64,000 nt of DNA from Turicibacter faecis (GCF_037076425.1 NZ_AP028127.1:1673501-1737500), one strand, 5' to 3'. Positions 16,867 through 27,223 are shown, counted from the first letter of the stretch. Program-made: numbers and translations. Notes: generated by a model from the letters alone, not told the origin.

Positions 16867-17394
16867 CTACTTTTTCTTTGGTGCTAAAACGAGAAACATT
16901 GAGCGTCCGTCAAGTTTAGGATTTGATTCTAAATCCGCAATCTCAGCGCACCCCTCAGCAAAGCGAGTTAAAACGTTACGTCCAAATTCCGTGTGTGCGA
17001 TTTCTCGTCCTTTAAAACGTACACTTACTTTAACTTTATCACCTTTTGCAAGGAATTTTTGTGCATTTTTCAACTTTGTATTAAAGTCGTGTTGCTCAAT
17101 GTTAGGACTTAAACGAACTTCTTTTAAACTCACAGTCGTTTGGTTTTTACGAGCCTCACGAGCGTGACGTTGTTGTTCGTAACGGTATTTACCATAATCC
17201 ATAATACGACAAACAATTGGGTTAGCTTGTGGTGCAACACATACTAAATCTAAGTTTTTCTCAGAAGCAGCACGTAATGCATCTTTACGTTGCATTAATC
17301 CTAATTGCTCACGATTCGGACCAATCACTAACATTTCCTTTGCACGGATATCTTCATTGATTAAGCTCTCGTTTTTTACATTTTTCTTGCTAAT
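16867..17394 (-). CDS. infC: Translation initiation factor IF-3 with ATT start codon
   Basis: IF-3 binds the 30S subunit and checks the start codon. The N-domain ([21 protein letters not shown]) and C-domain ([33 protein letters not shown]) are complete. The ribosome site GGAGGTG (17401-17407) lies six bases before ATT at 17392-17394, and the next codons encode SKKN as in other IF-3 proteins. An ATG at 17407 would sit inside the ribosome site itself. A rare ATT start is typical of infC and lets IF-3 limit its own synthesis. Confidence 0.95.
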   Translation of the reverse strand: MSKKNVKNESLINEDIRAKEMLVIGPNREQLGLMQRKDALRAASEKNLDLVCVAPQANPIVCRIMDYGKYRYEQQRHAREARKNQTTVSLKEVRLSPNIEQHDFNTKLKNAQKFLAKGDKVKVSVRFKGREIAHTEFGRNVLTRFAEGCAEIADLESNPKLDGRSMFLVLAPKKK

Positions 17395-17427
17395 GATGAG
17401 CACCTCCAATTTTATAGAACATTCATG

Positions 17428-17575
17428 GAAAAAAAGAAAAACGCAAGCACTATAACCTAAGATAAAGCGCCCACGTTTAAATCACAATCACGTAACATCG
17501 TAACGATGTGACCTTGAACCTATCAACTGAAGCTGATCAGGTGAGAAGTGGGTACTTCTTCTTTCCACATGATAT
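17428..17575 (-). ncRNA. L20 leader (infC operon attenuator)
   Basis: On the minus strand a 12-pair stem (17467-17478 with 17439-17450) followed by a T tract makes a terminator directly before infC. Upstream lies an alternative structure including GAAGTACCCACTTC (about 17545-17560). This matches the L20 autoregulatory leader of Bacillus infC-rpmI-rplT, where L20 binding favours termination. Confidence 0.8.
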
Positions 17576-17623
17576 TCACATTTATTAATTTTAACACCTC
17601 AATTAGTTTATGTCAACTAGGTA

Positions 17624-18643
17624 TTAAATATTCTTCAATTTTTTTAGATTATCATCATTTAACAATGGACTTTGCATTAATAGCTGTAAAGCTTCATCAT
17701 TAATGATTTGATCCTCGATTAGTTTACCATACGTTCCGTTACAAAGCAACTCTTTATAATAAGAATTAAAAATTTCCAATGTTAACACATCTTCGTCAAT
17801 ATACCTCTTCATTTGTCTTAAATGTTTACTCATACTTATTTTATCAATAGTTTCATAATCAAAAAACTTTAAATACGCAGTTGGTGTTGCAAATAACGGT
17901 GTTATCATTTCAAAGGAAGACTGAATCTTCACTCGCTTCGCAGGTTCTTGATCGATGTATTCCTTTAAATATTCAAAATCGACCTCATTATTAGCATATA
18001 ACAACTCCATCTCATCCCCAAACAAACGCATTCCCTTTTGAACTTTATAATACGGTTCAGAAAGATCATCGACAAATGCCCCAATTACCGGATTAATGTG
18101 CAACAAAAGTTGGCTTACTGAATATTTTCCGACAACCCCAAACAAAGGAAAGGATAAAATAAAAAGAATGACTAAAAGATATGTATACGCATGTAAGGCA
18201 CTTAAACATCCACTTAAAAGATGGTCCACCTTACGATCAAACTTAATTTGCGGACATAAATAGTTTTCCCATTCATAGTTCACTGAAAAAACATAGAGTA
18301 AACTTTTAAATACGGCAAATAGCAAAATAAATAAAATCATAAAAATAATAAACGGAAGCACGTATTGCTCATAAGGTTGAAGAACGTAACTAAAACTTTC
18401 CGGAATCCATGAAGAAAAATCAAAGGTTGAAAAAAAGCGATTCATCAGCATCGTGGTAATTCCAAAAGAAAGGACGCCAGCTAAAATCATCGATGCTAAT
18501 TGCATTAACAAGTGAAGCAAATTCAAACGATACGAACGCTTATAATAGGTTGATACGATTAAATAAAAAACAGCAATGATTGCTAGATCTAAGATTAAAC
18601 TTTTTATCACTTCTGTTACCCCCATCATGTAAGACTCTCTCAA
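17624..18643 (-). CDS. Multipass membrane protein, possibly CvpA-like
   Basis: I cannot name this gene with certainty. Residues 1-180 contain about five membrane segments in the arrangement of CvpA-type proteins (short first helix, amphipathic loop, then pairs of helices). Residues 180-339 are soluble and helical, rich in Tyr/Asp/Glu/Lys. The start shown is TTG at 18643 after AAGGA; ATG at 18628 is an alternative. It lies alone between the infC leader and a duplicated terminator. Confidence 0.55.
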   Translation of the reverse strand: MRESYMMGVTEVIKSLILDLAIIAVFYLIVSTYYKRSYRLNLLHLLMQLASMILAGVLSFGITTMLMNRFFSTFDFSSWIPESFSYVLQPYEQYVLPFIIFMILFILLFAVFKSLLYVFSVNYEWENYLCPQIKFDRKVDHLLSGCLSALHAYTYLLVILFILSFPLFGVVGKYSVSQLLLHINPVIGAFVDDLSEPYYKVQKGMRLFGDEMELLYANNEVDFEYLKEYIDQEPAKRVKIQSSFEMITPLFATPTAYLKFFDYETIDKISMSKHLRQMKRYIDEDVLTLEIFNSYYKELLCNGTYGKLIEDQIINDEALQLLMQSPLLNDDNLKKLKNI

Positions 18644-18716
18644 ACTATTCCTTACATTTTAAGCCATCACCCTTATATTTATGCCCATGAACGTTCCACT
18701 TTTTCAGCTAACAAAA

Positions 18717-18780
18717 TCTCTTTCAACGACAAAAAAAACACTTAAACGCCATTAAGCCTTTAAGTGTTTTTTTATTTCAT
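18717..18780 (-). repeat. Direct repeat copy A (terminator-bearing, 64 bp)
   Basis: It differs from 21131-21193 by one A in the A tract and one A/G change. It contains a terminator with AACACTTAAA / TTTAAGTGTT arms (18731-18773). The two copies bracket a 2.4-kb segment with two genes. Confidence 0.85.
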
Positions 18781-18877
18781 TACAGGGATTATCCCCTATC
18801 ATCTTAATGATTATCCCTTCTAAATATCAATCGAAACCGATAAGATACGTTTTTTCATCACAATCTTCAAAGATAGC

Positions 18878-18910
18878 AAAAAGGCAAGATTCGTTCATCT
18901 TGCCCTTTTG
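18878..18910 (-). terminator. Terminator after the 18950-20137 gene
   Basis: AAGGCAAGAT / ATCTTGCCCTT hairpin with T tract on the minus strand. Confidence 0.75.
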
Positions 18911-18949
18911 GGTAATCTCTTAATCGTTTTAGTTTCTTTTTCACCTGCG

Positions 18950-20137
18950 CTATTTGTCAGAATCCTTTTTAATTAAATCCATCGAAATATCAACGAGTGT
19001 TGGCGTCCTACTATCCAAGCTTTCAAGGGTCGTCGTCCCTAGTTTACTAAAGTTGGCATCATAAACATCTAATTCTATGTTTTCTCCTTCGTAAAGACGA
19101 TTTTCTAATAAGATGATTTGATTTTGAAAGTCAAATCCAGCCATCCGTTTATCCCCGTACAAAAACACTTCATAATTCGCATTCTCGATATCATTTAAGT
19201 CTATTTTTAATAGTAAATTATCCTCTTGATACAATCCCTTTTGATAGTCTGAGGCTTCCGACGATTTATTACAAAGAACCTCCAAAAACAATTCATCGTC
19301 ACTAAGACTAAATCTAGAAGCCGGAACACATTGCTCGCGTTCTTTCGAGTCTGTTTCAGGATAGCTTACTTTCTTTTGAATAGTCAGATTCTCATCAACT
19401 TCCAAAATCATAAACGAGCCATTTTCCTCGTCAGTCCCAAATATAAACAACTTATTATTAGCGTGATAGAACTCAATAGGACCATCATTTATTCCGAGAT
19501 TATCTCTAATATCGCAAGAATAAAGTAAATTAAATGATAAATCATAGACTAAAATTTTCTCCTCAATTATTAGATTGTCATCCTCATCTAATTCGGGAGA
19601 AGCTGTGTTAGCGTATAGAAAAATTTTATTATTAAACATGACACCATTTCTTATAGCCAGTTCACTTTCAAACTCCTTACAAACCCACTCATCTGCCAAA
19701 TAGCACGCCCCAGAATTATATAACCCTTCCTCGGCGAATCCTCCATTCACGGTTAAAAAAAGCTGTTGAGAGAATGGATTAATCACATCATAAATTTTAT
19801 TTAAGGTCGGTAGCGTTGTAATTTCTTTTGTGTCATAATCATAGAATGACGGCGTTTTGGCAATATAGCCATCAAAATACACTTGCTGACCGAGTTGTTT
19901 CAGGTAAGAATACTCAATTCCTGTTTCCACTGGAAACTCCTCATAGTTTTTTACCCTTCCTTGATCGTCCGTTGTCACTAAGACGGAGTTGTTATACGGA
20001 TCTTGACTTACAATATATTTCGCACTAAACTCAGTGGCCGAATCCGATGGACCCCCCTGCTTCATCTGATGAAAGACATAGGAAGCAAGTACAATAAAAA
20101 TAAGTAAGCCACCCAATTGTAACACTCTTTTTCTCAT
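18950..20137 (-). CDS. Membrane-anchored extracellular protein of unknown function
   Basis: I do not recognise the family. An N-terminal basic stretch and one membrane helix (about 7-25) are followed by some 360 extracytoplasmic residues rich in short beta strands with repeated Asp/Tyr patterns (for example KILVYDLSFNLLYSCD, IELDVYDANFSKLGTTTLE), which suggests a beta-propeller. Four or five cysteines occur. AAGGGG precedes ATG 20137. It lies 18 bp after the broken hydrolase gene, so both are probably one unit, and both lie between the two direct repeats. Confidence 0.7.
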   Translation of the reverse strand: MRKRVLQLGGLLIFIVLASYVFHQMKQGGPSDSATEFSAKYIVSQDPYNNSVLVTTDDQGRVKNYEEFPVETGIEYSYLKQLGQQVYFDGYIAKTPSFYDYDTKEITTLPTLNKIYDVINPFSQQLFLTVNGGFAEEGLYNSGACYLADEWVCKEFESELAIRNGVMFNNKIFLYANTASPELDEDDNLIIEEKILVYDLSFNLLYSCDIRDNLGINDGPIEFYHANNKLFIFGTDEENGSFMILEVDENLTIQKKVSYPETDSKEREQCVPASRFSLSDDELFLEVLCNKSSEASDYQKGLYQEDNLLLKIDLNDIENANYEVFLYGDKRMAGFDFQNQIILLENRLYEGENIELDVYDANFSKLGTTTLESLDSRTPTLVDISMDLIKKDSDK

Positions 20138-20155
20138 ATTAATCCCCTTTTTTCA

Positions 20156-20968
20156 TTATTTTACCTTCTGATAGAAAAATACATTATCATCCCATAAAAT
20201 CTGATACGGAGTGACACCTACAATACCTGATGGAATCGGAAAGCTTGTTTTAGCATTCCCTACATTATAACCAGCCGCCAACCACGCCTTGTATACTAAT
20301 TTTGAACAGTACCAAGCATTTGTGCTAGATAGTGTAGTTTTAATTGCATATGGTTTTCCTATTTGTTGCCTTGCATAATTCACAGCTGTTTTATACTTCG
20401 CTTGAGTTGCCCCGCCCACGTATAACTCATCCGTGTTATATTTTGCCCAAAACGACTTATATCTATTTTTACTAGCCACTCCGAAGTCTGGGTGCGCTTC
20501 GATCACATAATTGGTTGTAAAATCAGCAATACCCGCATGACCATGGTTCCACTCTACATATACCCCTCCTGTCTTAGGCCATCTCCACGAAAAGGTCTTA
20601 TCCATACTAATTAAGATATCACCATAATTAGTCCAGTCTGCCCTAGCTGTATAATTTACACTATTAGGGACTAAGCTATCCTTTTTCATTTCTGTAATAG
20701 CATCAATCTCCTCTCTATTTAAATCCGCTATAACTTCTAAGACATTTCTAGTAGCATCTTACCTTTCATCCTCGGGTAACTTATCAATAATAGGTTGATT
20801 CAAATCCCTAATTTGTTGTGAATAGGTTTTTAAATCACTTGAACGCATAAGAAAATCTTCAGGCATTATTACCTCATAGTCTGATTTTGCAAAAACACCC
20901 TCTGCATTTGCTAATGACATACTTGTAGCCATAAATAGGCCAATAATAACTTTGCTAGTTACTTTCAT
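20156..20968 (-). pseudogene. Secreted YiiX/NlpC-P60-like cysteine hydrolase interrupted by one in-frame TAA
   Basis: From ATG 20968 the frame encodes a signal peptide (ends about residue 27), then 42 residues, then TAA at 20759-20761. The same frame stays open for 23 more codons (DATRNVLEVIADLN...) and continues into a 177-residue domain ending at 20156. That domain has HGHAGIAD, VIEAHP and WYCSKLVYKAW, the histidine and cysteine motifs of permuted NlpC/P60 hydrolases that cut peptidoglycan or lipids. So this is one gene with a point nonsense change, not a frameshift. An ATG at 20687 could start a cytoplasmic fragment but has no good ribosome site. ATG 20980 abuts AAGGAG, so 20968 is the likelier start. 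Confidence 0.8.
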
Positions 20969-21130
20969 ATAAACTCTCATCTCCTTAATAGTTATTAAAT
21001 TAATCCCCTATAAAATTTCAGATCAATTCCTCTACAATTTTACAAAAAAACTTTTTTCTGTCAATATACCACAAAAAAATACATTTATGGAATTTATGCT
21101 TTTAATAATATTTATGACAAATAATCCCTT

Positions 21131-21193
21131 TCTCTTTCAACGACAAAAAAACACTTAAACGCCATTAAGCCTTTAGGTGTTTTTTTATTTCAT
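21131..21193 (-). repeat. Direct repeat copy B (thrS terminator region)
   Basis: Near-identical to 18717-18780. It carries the thrS terminator (21145-21187, arms ACACTTAAA / TTTAGGTGT) and is probably the parent copy, since it directly follows thrS. Confidence 0.85.
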
Positions 21194-21205
21194 CACATGG
21201 ATCAA

Positions 21206-23143
21206 TTATTCAGGTAGATAATTTTTACGTTCTGCAATTTCATCTACTAAGAAATGGATAAATTCTTTTAATGGTAATGTTGTTGTTTTTTGTTCTCCAA
21301 AGCGGCGGAATGTCACTTCTTTATTCGCAACCTCTTTATCTCCTAAAACAATAGACATTGGAACCTTTTTAGTTTGTGATTCACGGATTTTATATCCCAT
21401 TTTTTCTTCACGATCGTCTAATTCGAAGCGAACTTTATATTTACGTAACTCTTTCGCTACTTCTTGCGCATACTCTAAATGATATTGGTTATTTACTGGA
21501 ATCACAGTGACTTGTGTTGGTGCTAACCATAATGGGAATGCCCCTTTATAAGTTTCAATTAAGTAGGCCATAAAACGTTCATATGTTCCGATTAATCCAC
21601 GGTGCATAACGACAGGACGCACTTTTTCTCCTGTTTCAGAAACGTATGTTAAATCAAAACGTTCTGGTAATAAGAAGTCTAACTGAATAGTTGACATAGT
21701 GATATCATGTCCTAATGCTGTTTTAATTTGAATATCTAATTTAGGACCGTAGAAGGCTGCTTCTCCTTCCGCTTCAATAAACGGAATATTATTTTCAACT
21801 AATGTTTCACGTAACATTGATTCTGCTGTTTCCCACATTTGATCATCATCAAAATACTTTTCTTTATTTTGAGGGTCACGAAGTGACAGACGATAATAGT
21901 TAATTTCCACTCCGAAATCTTTGATTACTCGGTGAATTAACTCTAAGCAGCGTGAGAACTCTTCCTTAATTTGATCAGGACGAACAAATAAGTGAGAATC
22001 TGTTAATGTCATCGCACGAACACGTTCAAGACCTGTTAACGCACCTGAAGCTTCAAAACGGTGTTGAATAACTTGCTCAGCATAGCGAATTGGTAAATCA
22101 CGATATGAACGTAATTTTGTTTTATAAACCATCATATGATGCGGACAAGACATTGGACGTAACACAAGCTCTTCATTATCCATCTCCATTGGAACAAACA
22201 TATCTTCTTTATAGTGTGACCAGTGTCCTGATGTACGATATAAATCAACTGATCCAAGAACTGGTGTCGCTACGTGTTGATATCCGTATTCTTCCTCTAA
22301 ATCGATAATGTAACGTTCAATTTGTTGGCGAACCTTCATTCCGTTTGGTAACCAAATAGGTAATCCCTGTCCAACTAATGGACTGAATGTAAATAATTCT
22401 AATTCACGTCCGATTTTTTTATGATCGCGCTCTTTACGCTCTTCTAAAATACGTAAATGTTCAGCTAATTGATCTTTCGTATTCGCAGCTGCCCCATAAA
22501 TACGTGTTAACATTTTATTATCACTGTCTCCACGCCAATAAGCACCAGCCACATTTAATAATTTAAAGAATTTAATATCTTTTGTATTTGCAACGTGAAC
22601 CCCACTACATAAGTCAGTGAAATCACCTTCTGAATAAGTAGTAATCACTTCGTTAGCTGGAATAGCGTCAATTAATTCTAATTTATATTCATCGTTTGCA
22701 AATAACGCTTTTGCTTCCTCACGGCTTAATTCATGACGAACGATGGGTAAGGCTTCAGACGAAATTTTGTGCATCATCTTTTCAATAGCTGCTAAATCCG
22801 CCTCTGTGATTTTTGCTTCTGTATCAATATCATAGTAGAACCCATCTTCAATCGCTGGACCTACCCCAAATTTTGCATCTGGATATAAACGTTTAACAGC
22901 TGCCGCCATTAAATGCGCCGCTGAATGGTTGATAATTTCCCATGCTTCCGGACGATCATTTGTAATTAATTCAATTTTGGCATCTGCTTCAATCGGACGA
23001 GTGAAGTCATATAAATGTCCGTTCACCTTTGCAGCCACGCATCGTTTACGTAATCCTGGTGAAATAGATTGTGCAATCGCCTCAGCGGTTACTCCTTTAT
23101 CAAATTGTTTTACATTTCCATCAGGGAAAGTAATGTTAATCAT
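21206..23143 (-). CDS. thrS: Threonyl-tRNA synthetase
   Basis: Class II synthetase charging tRNA-Thr. Visible parts are the N-terminal TGS domain ([14 protein letters not shown]), the SAD editing domain with [10 protein letters not shown] (about 73), the class II motifs including MSCPHHMM and [17 protein letters not shown], and the C-terminal anticodon-binding domain. The 645-residue length is normal. AGGAGG precedes ATG 23143. It is controlled by the T-box directly upstream and terminated inside repeat copy B. Confidence 0.98.
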   Translation of the reverse strand: MINITFPDGNVKQFDKGVTAEAIAQSISPGLRKRCVAAKVNGHLYDFTRPIEADAKIELITNDRPEAWEIINHSAAHLMAAAVKRLYPDAKFGVGPAIEDGFYYDIDTEAKITEADLAAIEKMMHKISSEALPIVRHELSREEAKALFANDEYKLELIDAIPANEVITTYSEGDFTDLCSGVHVANTKDIKFFKLLNVAGAYWRGDSDNKMLTRIYGAAANTKDQLAEHLRILEERKERDHKKIGRELELFTFSPLVGQGLPIWLPNGMKVRQQIERYIIDLEEEYGYQHVATPVLGSVDLYRTSGHWSHYKEDMFVPMEMDNEELVLRPMSCPHHMMVYKTKLRSYRDLPIRYAEQVIQHRFEASGALTGLERVRAMTLTDSHLFVRPDQIKEEFSRCLELIHRVIKDFGVEINYYRLSLRDPQNKEKYFDDDQMWETAESMLRETLVENNIPFIEAEGEAAFYGPKLDIQIKTALGHDITMSTIQLDFLLPERFDLTYVSETGEKVRPVVMHRGLIGTYERFMAYLIETYKGAFPLWLAPTQVTVIPVNNQYHLEYAQEVAKELRKYKVRFELDDREEKMGYKIRESQTKKVPMSIVLGDKEVANKEVTFRRFGEQKTTTLPLKEFIHFLVDEIAERKNYLPE

Positions 23144-23196
23144 AATATTTCCTCCTTTTTGTATCTTTTGATAACGGGAGCGATTATTTTGACAAT

Positions 23197-23430
23197 AAAA
23201 AAAATCGCTCCTAATCTTTACAAGTAGGAACGATTAAAATCGCGGTACCATCCTAATTCCGATAAGAAAATTCTTATCAGCAACTTAATTTCGCTTTAAC
23301 GCAGCAAACGGGAATCTTTTTCAAGTCCAGTTCAAAGGGAGTAATTTAATAAGCGTTCTTAGTAACCTTTCAGCTAATAGTCACTTCTCTAAAAAGACGT
23401 TTTTATTAAACCGTATCCTTTTCAAAACCT
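23197..23430 (-). ncRNA. T-box leader of thrS
   Basis: On the minus strand GGATGGTACCGCG (23241-23253) is the conserved T-box. It is followed by a terminator with arms at 23225-23235 and 23203-23213 and a T tract. A stem I region lies upstream, with ACT (threonine) as a candidate specifier in TTGAACTGG; the exact register is uncertain. It lies 54 bp before thrS, the usual arrangement and unlike the valine T-box. Confidence 0.88.
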
Positions 23431-23509
23431 TTAATATTTATTTATATTATATCACTGAGTCATATTATAATGCATGATTTTTTTAAAATCAAGAAAAAAT
23501 CTGATGATT

Positions 23510-24418
23510 TCATCGTTTTTGTCGATAGTTTGTTCCTGCAATTTTAACGGGGACGGTTAAGGCCTTAATTCGTTCTAACACACGTGCTCCTTTAATCTCT
23601 TCGACTTCACCTTTTTGCGTATATGAATAGTGATGCTGCAATTGTTGATAGTCTAGATTAGAACTAAAGAAGGTTGGTAGCCCCTGATGCATGCGATAAT
23701 TCAAAATGCGTCCAAGGACTTCATCCCTCATCCAACTCGTCATTGACTCACTTCCAATATCATCAAGCATGAGAACCTCAATCTCTTTGAGTTGCTCAAT
23801 CTTATCGTAAGCACCATTCGTTTCACTATTAAAGCCTGATTTAATTTCAGCAATAAGTTCCGGAAAGTAAACGAGCCCACAAACAATTCCTCGTTGCGAT
23901 AAAATATTAGCTATTGCACTTAACATATACGTTTTTCCTGTCCCAAACGGTCCATATAAATAAAGACCTCTTCCCTTTTTGGTCGACATATATTCGTTAA
24001 TAAATAACGTCGCTTTTTCATAAAATTCCACCCGTTCAGGGTCCATAATAAATCTTTCGAAATTAGCGTTTAAAATGTCTGATGGCATATGAAAACTTTT
24101 AATATTTTCTAAATGACGTTGATTTAAAGCATATTGGCACGGCGTATATGACACCTTTAACTGTTTATGGACCGGCTTTAACATCGGATAATGCCCCTTT
24201 ACCGGTTGGCAACAGTGATCAATCCCTTTACATCCCTGACACTTCTCTTTATTTCTTAAAAACTCATCTAAATCAGAAATATAACTCGAAATTAATGAAA
24301 GTTCAATTTCATCGCCATACTGGCTTAACGCTTCTTTAATCGATGGATCATCAATAATTTCACGATAGGCCTCCTGAGCATTTTTAGGTTTTGCCATTAA
24401 CTCCCCAATCCGTTGCAT
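23510..24418 (-). CDS. dnaI: Primosomal protein DnaI (helicase loader)
   Basis: DnaI is the AAA+ ATPase that loads the replicative helicase. It has an N-terminal zinc-binding part with CQGCKGIDHCC (about 59-69), Walker A GPFGTGKTYM (about 155), Walker B VLMLDDIGSE (about 215) and an arginine-rich sensor region. Its length is about 302 residues. ATG 24418 is favoured because GGGTGA lies five bases before it; a GTG at 24427 is too close to that site. It follows dnaB directly, as in Bacillus. Confidence 0.93.
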   Translation of the reverse strand: MQRIGELMAKPKNAQEAYREIIDDPSIKEALSQYGDEIELSLISSYISDLDEFLRNKEKCQGCKGIDHCCQPVKGHYPMLKPVHKQLKVSYTPCQYALNQRHLENIKSFHMPSDILNANFERFIMDPERVEFYEKATLFINEYMSTKKGRGLYLYGPFGTGKTYMLSAIANILSQRGIVCGLVYFPELIAEIKSGFNSETNGAYDKIEQLKEIEVLMLDDIGSESMTSWMRDEVLGRILNYRMHQGLPTFFSSNLDYQQLQHHYSYTQKGEVEEIKGARVLERIKALTVPVKIAGTNYRQKR

Positions 24419-24423
24419 CTTGC

Positions 24424-25794
24424 TCACCCTTTCTTATTTAAAAGTTGATTTTGTAATTCTTTCATACGTTCAATTTTTTGAAGGTCATCATCTGACAATG
24501 ATTTTTTGTCTTCCTGAGTGGCCCCCTGCTCTTTTAACCAATCTGGAACTTGCTCTTTTCTAACGACACGCGTTGGTTTTGCATAAACTTTATTCGCGGC
24601 CGGAACAGTTTTTTCAAGTTCCCTTTTATGTTTCGCCTTCAACGTTGCCTTAACTTGAGCAATCGCCTTTTCCGTCGTGTCAATTTCCTTACGTTGCCAC
24701 TCACCTGCAATTTTTTCCACGAGTTGTTTTGGCAAACGACCATCTGAAATATTTAGCACATAGTCAATTAAAACATTGACGACCCCGGCAGCCATCTGTT
24801 GATCAACGACTAACCATTCAACTAATTGGCGGTCCGCTGGAACGGGTTCCTTCTGATGTTGCTTAAAGCGTAAAAATTCTAGTGGATGTTGAGAAAGAAC
24901 AAGCAAGAGTTGCTTTTCCTTAGACAATTGCTCTTGTTCCGGGGTGTGTGATAAATTTTCGGGATTCACTTGAGGAACCTCTACAACTTCTACAGGTTTC
25001 CCCTTATTTAAAAACTGAAAATACTGTTTAGCTTGTTTTCTAAAAAGCTCTAAGTTAACAAAGCCATCTGTATCTAAAGCATCAAAAATAAGTCTTGCCA
25101 ACTCGTGCTCATCTAATTTATATAAAAATGCAATTCGATTAATTTGATCGAGTAACTTTTGAGAAACCATTGTCTCATCCATCCCAAATTGGTGCAACAA
25201 AGAAAATAACAGCTCTTTATCAAAGGATAATTCTAGCGTGACCCCTTTTTTATCCGTTTGATTGGTAGGGAGCGGACTCGCCTGTAGCATAGCTGACGAA
25301 CGCATTAAAATAGTTGTATCAAATACCTCGTTAAATGGCTTAGAGATATTTTCTCCTTCTATTTCAGGCACTTCTTCGGCAAAGAGCCGTTTTAATTGTT
25401 GATACTCAGGATGCCCCACCTTTAAGTTAAGAAAAACATTAATGATCCCGTCATTAAAAAATTCCTTCGCTTGCATCGGCTTCCTTACAGAATAAGCGAG
25501 CGTCCCATCTCCTTTATGACAATACACCTGGATCAGTCCGACCGCTTCTAATTTATGCCTAAACTCAATTAAATCATCCATCGAAATATTTAACATCTGT
25601 AATAAAAAATGGTGGGCATACTCCTCCCCTTGTCCTCGTGTAGCTAACGTATTTAAAGTTAAATAAAAACTAGTTGCCACAGGACCGATGAGGGGTTGGT
25701 AAAGTAAAATTAAAATTTGTAACTCTTCCGTCGTTACCCGCTGCATCCCATACAATTTAAACTTCGTATTTGGTTTAACACCTTGTGTTGACAC
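24424..25794 (-). CDS. dnaB: Replication initiation and membrane attachment protein DnaB
   Basis: This is the Firmicute DnaB co-loader, unrelated to the E. coli helicase of that name. It acts with DnaD and DnaI at oriC and in restart. Two DnaB/DnaD-type winged-helix and DDBH2-like regions are visible (about 20-110 and 320-400), with a charged C-terminus. GTG 25794 lies nine bases after AAGGA and is the likelier start; GTG 25803 is the upstream alternative. The nrdR gene that precedes dnaB in Bacillus is not here. Confidence 0.88.
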   Translation of the reverse strand: MSTQGVKPNTKFKLYGMQRVTTEELQILILLYQPLIGPVATSFYLTLNTLATRGQGEEYAHHFLLQMLNISMDDLIEFRHKLEAVGLIQVYCHKGDGTLAYSVRKPMQAKEFFNDGIINVFLNLKVGHPEYQQLKRLFAEEVPEIEGENISKPFNEVFDTTILMRSSAMLQASPLPTNQTDKKGVTLELSFDKELLFSLLHQFGMDETMVSQKLLDQINRIAFLYKLDEHELARLIFDALDTDGFVNLELFRKQAKQYFQFLNKGKPVEVVEVPQVNPENLSHTPEQEQLSKEKQLLLVLSQHPLEFLRFKQHQKEPVPADRQLVEWLVVDQQMAAGVVNVLIDYVLNISDGRLPKQLVEKIAGEWQRKEIDTTEKAIAQVKATLKAKHKRELEKTVPAANKVYAKPTRVVRKEQVPDWLKEQGATQEDKKSLSDDDLQKIERMKELQNQLLNKKG

Positions 25795-26255
25795 CGCAAA
25801 CACTCCTTCTATCTAAACAGAAATATCTTCTTAATTTCCCCCCCTCACCTCAAATAATAGCACCTCTTTTTAGGCCAACAAAAAAAGGGGTGCTTGCGCT
25901 AAGGGGGCTTCTCATCATACATCAGGAAACCCATCACTAACTAGGGCGTTTAATACGTTCGATCTAAGAATGTGATAGCGACTAAAAGTGGTCGCGCGAA
26001 AAAATTTGACTTTCAAAAACGCCACCGAGTGTGACCTCTTTAAAACAACGAAATCGCGCATCAGCACGTTAAATTTTCCAACCGAAAAAGCCACGAACCT
26101 CTCTTCAACTAGCGCCATCAAACACCCAAATTAACCGCACCATCCTTTTTGTGAGGGGCTCCCACTTCATCATTATTTCTCCATTCTATCTCTCACTTTA
26201 ATCCATCACGACTCACAACCATCCAAAAATTAAGGCAAGTGGGCACGCCCACCTC
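25795..26255. other. Intergenic stretch between dnaB and coaE
   Basis: A hairpin with GCACC / GGTGC arms lies at about 25860-25893. A 68-codon minus-strand frame at 25915-26121 has no ribosome site and no recognisable motif, so I do not call it a gene. This is where nrdR and gapB occur in Bacillus. Confidence 0.4.
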
Positions 26256-26867
26256 TTAAAACACCTGACAAGCCCGTTCCCATAACACTTCAAATAAATG
26301 ATCAAATTGTTCTCTAAGTTGTCCCATGGTTCCATTATTAATCAACACGTAATCAGCACGTGCTCTTTTCTCATCTAAAGACATCTGAGAATTCATTTTA
26401 GCTAACGCATACTCCCGATCAATTTGATCCCGCTTCATCAATCGTTGAAGTTGAACATCAGGCGAAACATAAACAACAACCGTACGGTCTACTAACGCTT
26501 CAAAACGACTTTCAAAAAGCAAAGGGATATCTAATACAACAAGTCCCTCGCCCACTTTTTTTAACCGCTCAATCTCTTCTTCTAATTTTGCTTGGACAAG
26601 CGGATGAATCATCGCATTTAAACGCTCCTTCGCCTCATGATCATAAAAAACTATTTTTCCTAAAACGTCTCGTACAAGTTCTCCGTTTTCGTTTACAATA
26701 GACGCCCCGAACTCCTCCGCTAATTTTAAGACAAGCGGACTATTCGGACGTTGTAAATTTTTCACTATTTGGTCAGCGTCCAATACAACGATTCCTTTTT
26801 GTAAAAACCATGAAGATATTGTACTTTTTCCCGACGAGATTCCTCCCGTTAATCCAACGACTAACAT
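26256..26867 (-). CDS. coaE: Dephospho-CoA kinase
   Basis: CoaE phosphorylates dephospho-CoA, the last step of CoA synthesis. Walker A GLTGGISSGKST (about 5-16), the VLDADQIVKNL substrate region and the LLFES segment are present; 203 residues is the usual length. It lies between mutM and dnaB, as in Bacillus. Confidence 0.96.
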   Translation of the reverse strand: MLVVGLTGGISSGKSTISSWFLQKGIVVLDADQIVKNLQRPNSPLVLKLAEEFGASIVNENGELVRDVLGKIVFYDHEAKERLNAMIHPLVQAKLEEEIERLKKVGEGLVVLDIPLLFESRFEALVDRTVVVYVSPDVQLQRLMKRDQIDREYALAKMNSQMSLDEKRARADYVLINNGTMGQLREQFDHLFEVLWERACQVF

Positions 26868-27223
26868 TAATTACTACTGCTACTTAAAACATCGACAAAA
26901 AATAGATCGCAAAAAAGTTTCACTCGTTTAGCGCGTCTAATGAGAGCAATTTAACCTGACTGCTTCCATTCCATCAGACACCCGCGCTTCCTCCTCATCT
27001 CTTTAACGTTTTACCATAAACATTAATCTTATTTAATAAAAGTTGTAACGCCCCTGTTCACGACGTCGGGTTGACGATGAGTGAGTCCCTTATAAAACCT
27101 TATCACCTCTCGCGATTAGTTCACTACATTTTGTCTCGTAGCAGTCCCTCCTCTCTTTTTAAAAGTTCCTAGTGGCTTAGGCCTCTCACTTAAATAGCTA
27201 CCACTTCTTTTTAACGACACCCA
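26868..27223. other. Intergenic stretch between coaE and mutM
   Basis: I see no gene, no strong hairpin and no repeat shared with the rest of the window. Confidence 0.4.

Larger units (their letters stand above)
18644..18949. other. Intergenic stretch with two terminators and a direct repeat
   Basis: No gene. It contains the terminator of the 18950 gene (18878-18910) and a second terminator lying in a 64-bp copy of the thrS terminator region. Confidence 0.6.

Noticed and set aside
20690-20761. Frameshift as the cause of the broken hydrolase gene
   Set aside because: The distance from the TAA to the downstream ATG is exactly 23 codons in the same frame, so a point nonsense change explains it.
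25915-26121. 68-codon frame between dnaB and coaE on the minus strand
   Set aside because: No ribosome binding site, no recognisable domain, and an intergenic position; could be reconsidered if conserved in relatives.
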